From a virus: 30,027 bases of DNA. Under the pieces are notes generated by a model. It made no database searches, had not been told where the DNA came from, and saw nothing but the letters and a program-made list of their open reading frames with translations. The DNA lies in IMG/VR virus record IMGVR_UViG_3300028844_006010, positions 1 through 30,027 of that record, one strand, 5' to 3'. The position numbers and the translations under genes are program-made. This document shows, piece after piece, positions 29,579 through 30,027 of this stretch (positions are counted from its first letter, which is position 1; each line of letters begins with the position of its first letter).

Positions 29579-30027
29579 CAAATTCCCCAACAGACATAGC
29601 TTATGAGCAAGATGCTGACGGTATTTTTGATCTAGCCGTTGATGCTGACACGCGTGACTGGAGCATGACGCGAGGGCTAGACTCGGCTCTCTTCGTCTCG
29701 ATCTTTTCTGACGCGCGGGCATTTTCCGACGAGGTAGCTGATCCAATGCGCAGACGCGGCTGGACCGGCGATCTGGTTTCTGACGTCCCTGAAGATCGTC
29801 ACGGGTCGACACTTTGGTTTTTCGAGCAGGCGAGATCTGATCGGTCGGAAGACATCAGGCAATCTGTTTATGACTCTTTGGAATGGCTCATAGATGTCGG
29901 TCTCATAACCTCTCAAGAGGTTTCTGTCGCGCCTAGTCCAGCATCCCGACTAATGGAAATACAAGTAACTCTCTACCTAATCTCTGGCGGCTTAATTCGC
30001 CGAGCTTTCACAATAGCTCAAAACACT
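29575..30027 (+). CDS. Baseplate protein Mu gp46-like, partial at the window end
   Basis: The start overlaps the PAAR stop (ATGA, 29575-29578). The 151 codons in the window show no stop, so the gene continues beyond the edge. The sequence (IAYEQDADGIFDLAVDADTRDWSMTRGLDSALFVSIFSDARAFSDE, then RRRGWTGDLVSDVPEDRHGSTLWFFEQARSD, DSLEWLIDVGLITSQEVSV) is the gp46 pattern. The protein is a wedge component related in position to T4 gp25-type proteins. Further baseplate and fibre genes are expected to the right. Confidence 0.85.
   Translation, partial: MTNSPTDIAYEQDADGIFDLAVDADTRDWSMTRGLDSALFVSIFSDARAFSDEVADPMRRRGWTGDLVSDVPEDRHGSTLWFFEQARSDRSEDIRQSVYDSLEWLIDVGLITSQEVSVAPSPASRLMEIQVTLYLISGGLIRRAFTIAQNT

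Noticed and set aside
1-30027. tRNA, insertion sequence or attachment site
   Set aside because: I saw no cloverleaf with a TTCRA arm, no transposase and no duplicated att core within the window.

Overview
The window is about 30 kb of a tailed-phage or prophage genome, probably from an alphaproteobacterial host. The host call rests on a GcrA-family regulator (689-1201), moderate GC content and the style of several genes next to the capsid; no host gene is visible. All genes but one read on the + strand in tight, mostly overlapping (ATGA or TGATG) operons. The phage is mosaic. The head genes are HK97-type (TerS, TerL, portal, MuF, prohead protease, capsid) and the tail genes are Mu-type contractile (gp37, gp38, sheath, tube, frameshifted chaperone, tape measure, gpN-like, gpP-like, gp45-like, PAAR, gp46-like). 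No Mu-type transposase is present; replication instead looks lambda-O/theta-like. A Cro/YdaS-like gene at the left edge suggests a temperate phage, but the repressor, integrase and lysis genes lie outside the window.

Layout. 1-152: putative early promoter and operator repeats. 153-1889: small regulators (Cro-like, a short coupled gene, GcrA-like) and two unknowns. 1891-4530: replication module, with an initiator gene that carries an eight-copy 20-bp iteron array and an AT-rich stretch with four clustered GANTC sites, followed by a zinc-finger/TOPRIM/RecA-type primase-helicase. This module contains three apparent one-base frame breaks, which is the main anomaly of the window. 4543-8829: accessory early genes, including a 506-aa BRO/DinD-like protein, small unknowns, a SAM-dependent methyltransferase, and a 261-aa protein in the position of lambda Q. 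8830-9305: weak promoter, strong terminator and two mini-genes; the Q-like gene, promoter and terminator order recalls lambda Q-pR'-tR'.

9349-20393: DNA packaging, head and connector genes. Peculiarities are a MuF protein with a GNAT-like tail, a lone minus-strand gene (17228-17428), and a 488-aa protein that joins a peptidoglycan-binding-like motif to a coiled coil and hydrophobic Gly/Ala segments, a candidate ejection protein. 20394-30027: Mu-like tail from tail terminator to baseplate. It has a textbook T7 slippery site for the -1 chaperone fusion, a gpN homologue split into two genes, and a spike split into a short OB/stalk protein and a PAAR tip. The last gene (gp46-like) runs off the window.

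All family assignments come from reading translated sequence and recalling motifs; no database search was run.
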